A stretch of 8,181 bases of DNA from DATLBY01 sp035526665. Its GTDB lineage: Bacteria; Acidobacteriota; Terriglobia; Bryobacterales; Bryobacteraceae. This document shows, in pieces, positions 5,369 through 8,181 of the stretch. Every line of letters begins with the position of its first letter. Positions within the stretch are counted from its first letter, which is position 1. The stretch spans positions 1 to 8,181 of the forward strand of contig DATLBY010000320.1 in the NCBI GenBank assembly GCA_035526665.1, given 5' to 3'. Under the pieces are notes generated by a model, which worked only from the letters and a program-made list of their open reading frames with translations, ran no database searches and was not told where the DNA came from. The translations under genes were made by a program, and so were the position numbers.

Positions 5369-8181
5369 ATGAGACTCACATGTTGGCAGCGATTGCTGCC
5401 GGCACTTCTTTTGACAGGCTGCGCCGTACTGGCGCAGGGGACGGGAACAATTCTCGGCGACGTCACAGATCCAAGCGGTTCCGCTATTGCGGGGGCGACC
5501 GTGACCGCCACTCTTGTGCAACGAGGCACTACGCGGGTCGTCACTACGGCGGCGGATGGCAGTTATGTCATGCCTGTCTTAGGGATAGGAACCTACACCG
5601 TCCAAGTGAAAGCGCCTGGCTTCAAGACATTAACCCGTGACGGGGTTGAATTAACAGCGAATGAAAACGTACGCGTGGACTCGCGTCTGGAGTTGGGCGG
5701 AGTGAGCGAGGCAATCTCGGTAACGGCGGATGCGCCGCTGGTGGATAGCCGTTCCTCCGTCGTCGGGACGCGCATCGATTCCCGGCGCTTGGTGGAACTT
5801 CCCATCAATGGGCGCAACATCACAGCGCTCGCAGTGCTGCTGCCGGGGGCATCCCAAGTCAATGCACCGCAGACATTTACCGGTGACCGCAGCGGCCCCA
5901 CCGTCTCCATGTCGGGATCGCGGGGAAATCAGAATCTCTTCCTGTTCGATGGCGCTCATTTTAATGCGGTTTTCCGGAATACGGGTTTAAATTATCCGCC
6001 GCCGGATGCCATCCAGGAAGTAAATGTATTGACCAACAGCTATGCCGCTGAGTACGGGCGCAACGCCGGTTCGATTTTCAACGTGGTCACAAAGTCCGGG
6101 ACTAACGCACTCCACGGCACTGCCTGGGAGTTTTTGAGAAATCAGAAGCTGAACGCTCGCAACTATTTCGCCCCCTCCATCAAGCCCAAACTCATTCAAA
6201 ATCAGTTCGGTGGCGCGGCGGGAGGCCCTGTCCGGAAAGATAAAATGTTCTGGTTCGGTTCGTTTGAAGGGCTCCGCATCCGGCCGCAGGCGCTTTCGAC
6301 CGCAGCCTTCCCCTTAACCGAGGCAGAGCGGGCGGGCGACTTCTCGGCACTCAAAACTTCTATCCGCGACCCGAATACGGGTCTGCCATTTCCGGGTAAT
6401 CGCATCCCCGCGGACCGGATCGACCCTGTGGCGAAGAATCTGCTCGGGCCCAACCTCATTCCTCTGCCGAATCGGCCCGATGGCCAGTTGGTGGAGACCT
6501 CGCCCCAGCCACGCTCCAACGATACATTCCTGGTGCGGCTCGATCAAAACCTGGGGAAACATACCATCGATGGCAGATATAATTTCAACCTCGCGAAGGA
6601 GCATTCCTTCGCGGGCGACGTCCCCACTTACCTGCCGCTCGACAACATGGCGAAGGTGCAGAGCATCGCAGTGGGTGACACGGTGCCATTCCGGCCCACT
6701 CTGCTCAACGAAGCGCGCTTGAGCTTTAATCGCGTGTACTCCTCGGTGGTCAACCTGAACCCCGTGCATCTCTCGAACCTGGGGAGCCGTTTTCCGCTCT
6801 TCGGACCTGTGATTCCGCCTGCCATCACGATTGCAGGCAGGTTGACGCTAGGAAGCGGATCTGGCGCCGACGCCTTGGGAGTGAACGAATCCTGGCAGCT
6901 CACGGACAATATCAACTGGATCAAGGACACTCACACGGTCAAAGCCGGCTTTACCATGTTGAAGCTACGGTATCTGAACCGTTCATCGTTTAACACCATG
7001 GGAACCTTCGCCTTCACCGGCCAGGCCACGGGCAATTCGGCCGCGGATTTCCTGCTGGGCAAGGCGGAGTCGCTTCAGGTCGCCAGTCCGCTGCTGGAAC
7101 AGGCCGGCCGGCAGACGAACACGTACTACTTCGTGCAGGACGACTGGCGCATCACTAAGCGGCTTACCCTGAACCTGGGATTGCGGTATGAACTGCCCCT
7201 TCCGTGGGTTCATCCGCAGGATAGCTGGGGCACATTCCGGCAGGGGCAACAATCGAAAGTGATTGCCAGCGCCCCCGTGGGGATGGTCTTCACCGGCGAT
7301 CCCGGTATTCCCCGCGGGTTTATCGCGACCGACAAAAACAATTTTGCTCCCCGTTTCGGCTTTGCCTTCGATCCGACCGGCTCCGGCCGCAGCTCGATTA
7401 AGGGTGCCTACGGAATTTTTTACGAGAGCGCCAACGCGGACATCATCCAAAACACCAGCCAGCCTTTCCGCTACAGCTTCACGCTGAATGCCCCCGCCAG
7501 CCTGGCGGACCCGCTGAGCGGACAGCCGCCAATACCGTTCACCCTGAATACGGTCAACCCTTCGTTTGTTGGGGTTCAGACCTTGTCTTTCCCCGATCCT
7601 TCGCTCCGTACGCCGTCGGTGCAGCACTTCAACCTTACGGCCCAGCACGAAGTGGTAAAAGACCTGGCTATTCAAGTCGGCTACGTTGGGAAGCTAGGAC
7701 GCAATCTGCTCATCGGCTATGCGGTGAATCCCGCTCTGCCTGCGCCCGGTGCAACTCTGACAAACCTGGACCAGCGCCGCCTCATCAAGCCGTTCGGAAG
7801 TCTCGAGACGATTTCGTCGCGAGCCAACTCAAGCTATAACGGCCTGCAGGTCGAGGTCAACAAACGGTACAGCAAGGGTTTCAGCCTTAAGGGTGCATAC
7901 ACGTTTTCGCGTTCCATCGACATGTCATCGGCTATTTCGCTCGGATCTTCCGTGCCGTACGTCTTCGATCTGTCCACGCAGCTTGGGCTTTCCGATTTTC
8001 ACGCGAAACATATCGGATCCGTTTCCTGGATCTGGGATACACCGCGATTCGGAGCGGCTCCCGCAGTGGTGCGCGCGGTGGCCGGAAGCTGGCAGATCAA
8101 CGGACTGCTCACGATGCGGACAGGCCTGCCGTTCAACGTGGTAAGCGGGCGGGACATCGCACTGAGCGGTACGCCCAATCA
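5369..8181 (+). CDS. TonB-dependent-receptor-like outer-membrane protein, Oar type (3' end cut by window)
   Basis: Outer-membrane beta-barrel protein of the family with an N-terminal carboxypeptidase-regulatory-like domain, common in Acidobacteriota. The substrate cannot be read from sequence. The frame is open from ATG 5369 to the window end (937 codons, no stop); relatives usually exceed 1000 residues, so some of the barrel is missing. The start is supported by AAAGGGG (5356-5362) six bases upstream. Residues 1-22 form a signal peptide with a hydrophobic core and VLA|Q cleavage site at 20-23, but LTGC at 15-18 also fits a lipobox. The Ig-like domain covers about 24-107 (GTILGDVTDPSGSAIAGATV, then DGSY at 63-66). 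The plug follows, with LPINGRN at 144-150, FDGAHFN at 193-199 and EYGRNAGSIFNVVTKSGTN at 228-246. Barrel landmarks include AERAGDFS near 316, QDDWR near 590, NFAPRFGF near 657 and SYNGLQVEVNKRYSKGFS near 823-840. No TonB box was recognised, so energy coupling is unproven. It is divergent from metK with no visible functional link. Confidence 0.92.
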   Translation, partial: MRLTCWQRLLPALLLTGCAVLAQGTGTILGDVTDPSGSAIAGATVTATLVQRGTTRVVTTAADGSYVMPVLGIGTYTVQVKAPGFKTLTRDGVELTANENVRVDSRLELGGVSEAISVTADAPLVDSRSSVVGTRIDSRRLVELPINGRNITALAVLLPGASQVNAPQTFTGDRSGPTVSMSGSRGNQNLFLFDGAHFNAVFRNTGLNYPPPDAIQEVNVLTNSYAAEYGRNAGSIFNVVTKSGTNALHGTAWEFLRNQKLNARNYFAPSIKPKLIQNQFGGAAGGPVRKDKMFWFGSFEGLRIRPQALSTAAFPLTEAERAGDFSALKTSIRDPNTGLPFPGNRIPADRIDPVAKNLLGPNLIPLPNRPDGQLVETSPQPRSNDTFLVRLDQNLGKHTIDGRYNFNLAKEHSFAGDVPTYLPLDNMAKVQSIAVGDTVPFRPTLLNEARLSFNRVYSSVVNLNPVHLSNLGSRFPLFGPVIPPAITIAGRLTLGSGSGADALGVNESWQLTDNINWIKDTHTVKAGFTMLKLRYLNRSSFNTMGTFAFTGQATGNSAADFLLGKAESLQVASPLLEQAGRQTNTYYFVQDDWRITKRLTLNLGLRYELPLPWVHPQDSWGTFRQGQQSKVIASAPVGMVFTGDPGIPRGFIATDKNNFAPRFGFAFDPTGSGRSSIKGAYGIFYESANADIIQNTSQPFRYSFTLNAPASLADPLSGQPPIPFTLNTVNPSFVGVQTLSFPDPSLRTPSVQHFNLTAQHEVVKDLAIQVGYVGKLGRNLLIGYAVNPALPAPGATLTNLDQRRLIKPFGSLETISSRANSSYNGLQVEVNKRYSKGFSLKGAYTFSRSIDMSSAISLGSSVPYVFDLSTQLGLSDFHAKHIGSVSWIWDTPRFGAAPAVVRAVAGSWQINGLLTMRTGLPFNVVSGRDIALSGTPN

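Noticed and set aside
6983..7675. Minus-strand open frame of 230 codons
   Set aside because: It is antisense to the receptor barrel, whose plus-strand frame is continuous and carries family landmarks across this stretch.

Overview
The window holds five genes and no sign of mobile DNA. Four lie on the minus strand in the order metK, tig, clpX, lon (transcribed right to left). The fifth, divergent on the plus strand, encodes a large TonB-dependent-receptor-like outer-membrane protein. The window edges cut lon (only its first 378 codons are present) and the receptor (first 937 codons, no stop codon). The sequence is moderately GC-rich. The receptor is of the kind with an N-terminal carboxypeptidase-regulatory-like domain that is strongly expanded in Acidobacteriota, and the trigger factor N-terminus resembles that group as I remember it. 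I therefore infer an acidobacterium, perhaps of the Solibacter/Bryobacter lineage. This rests on recognition, not on a search.

Region by region: 1-1136 is the N-terminal part of Lon protease; 1201-2481 is ClpX; 2482-2586 is a short gap with an unusual clpX leader; 2587-3861 is trigger factor; 3862-3982 is a gap with a GC-rich hairpin and a candidate promoter; 3983-5149 is S-adenosylmethionine synthetase; 5150-5368 is the divergent control region with a metK promoter candidate and a strong dyad; 5369-8181 is the receptor.

tig, clpX and lon form a protein quality-control cluster: trigger factor meets nascent chains at the ribosome, ClpX unfolds tagged or damaged proteins, and Lon degrades them. 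In many bacteria the order is tig-clpP-clpX-lon; here clpP, the usual partner of ClpX, is missing from its expected place. The ClpX loop that docks onto ClpP also reads Met-Gly-Phe rather than the usual Ile/Leu/Val-Gly-Phe, and is followed by a segment about nine residues longer than in E. coli. Just ahead of clpX, a perfect 7-bp hairpin buries the clpX ribosome-binding site, and a 24-codon reading frame runs through it and overlaps the clpX GTG start by four bases (GTGA). This suggests translational control of clpX. metK supplies S-adenosylmethionine and probably has its own transcription unit.

The most interesting points are the clpX leader and the clpP-less locus; the rest looks like ordinary core genome. 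No tRNA, rRNA, CRISPR array, insertion sequence or recognised riboswitch was seen.
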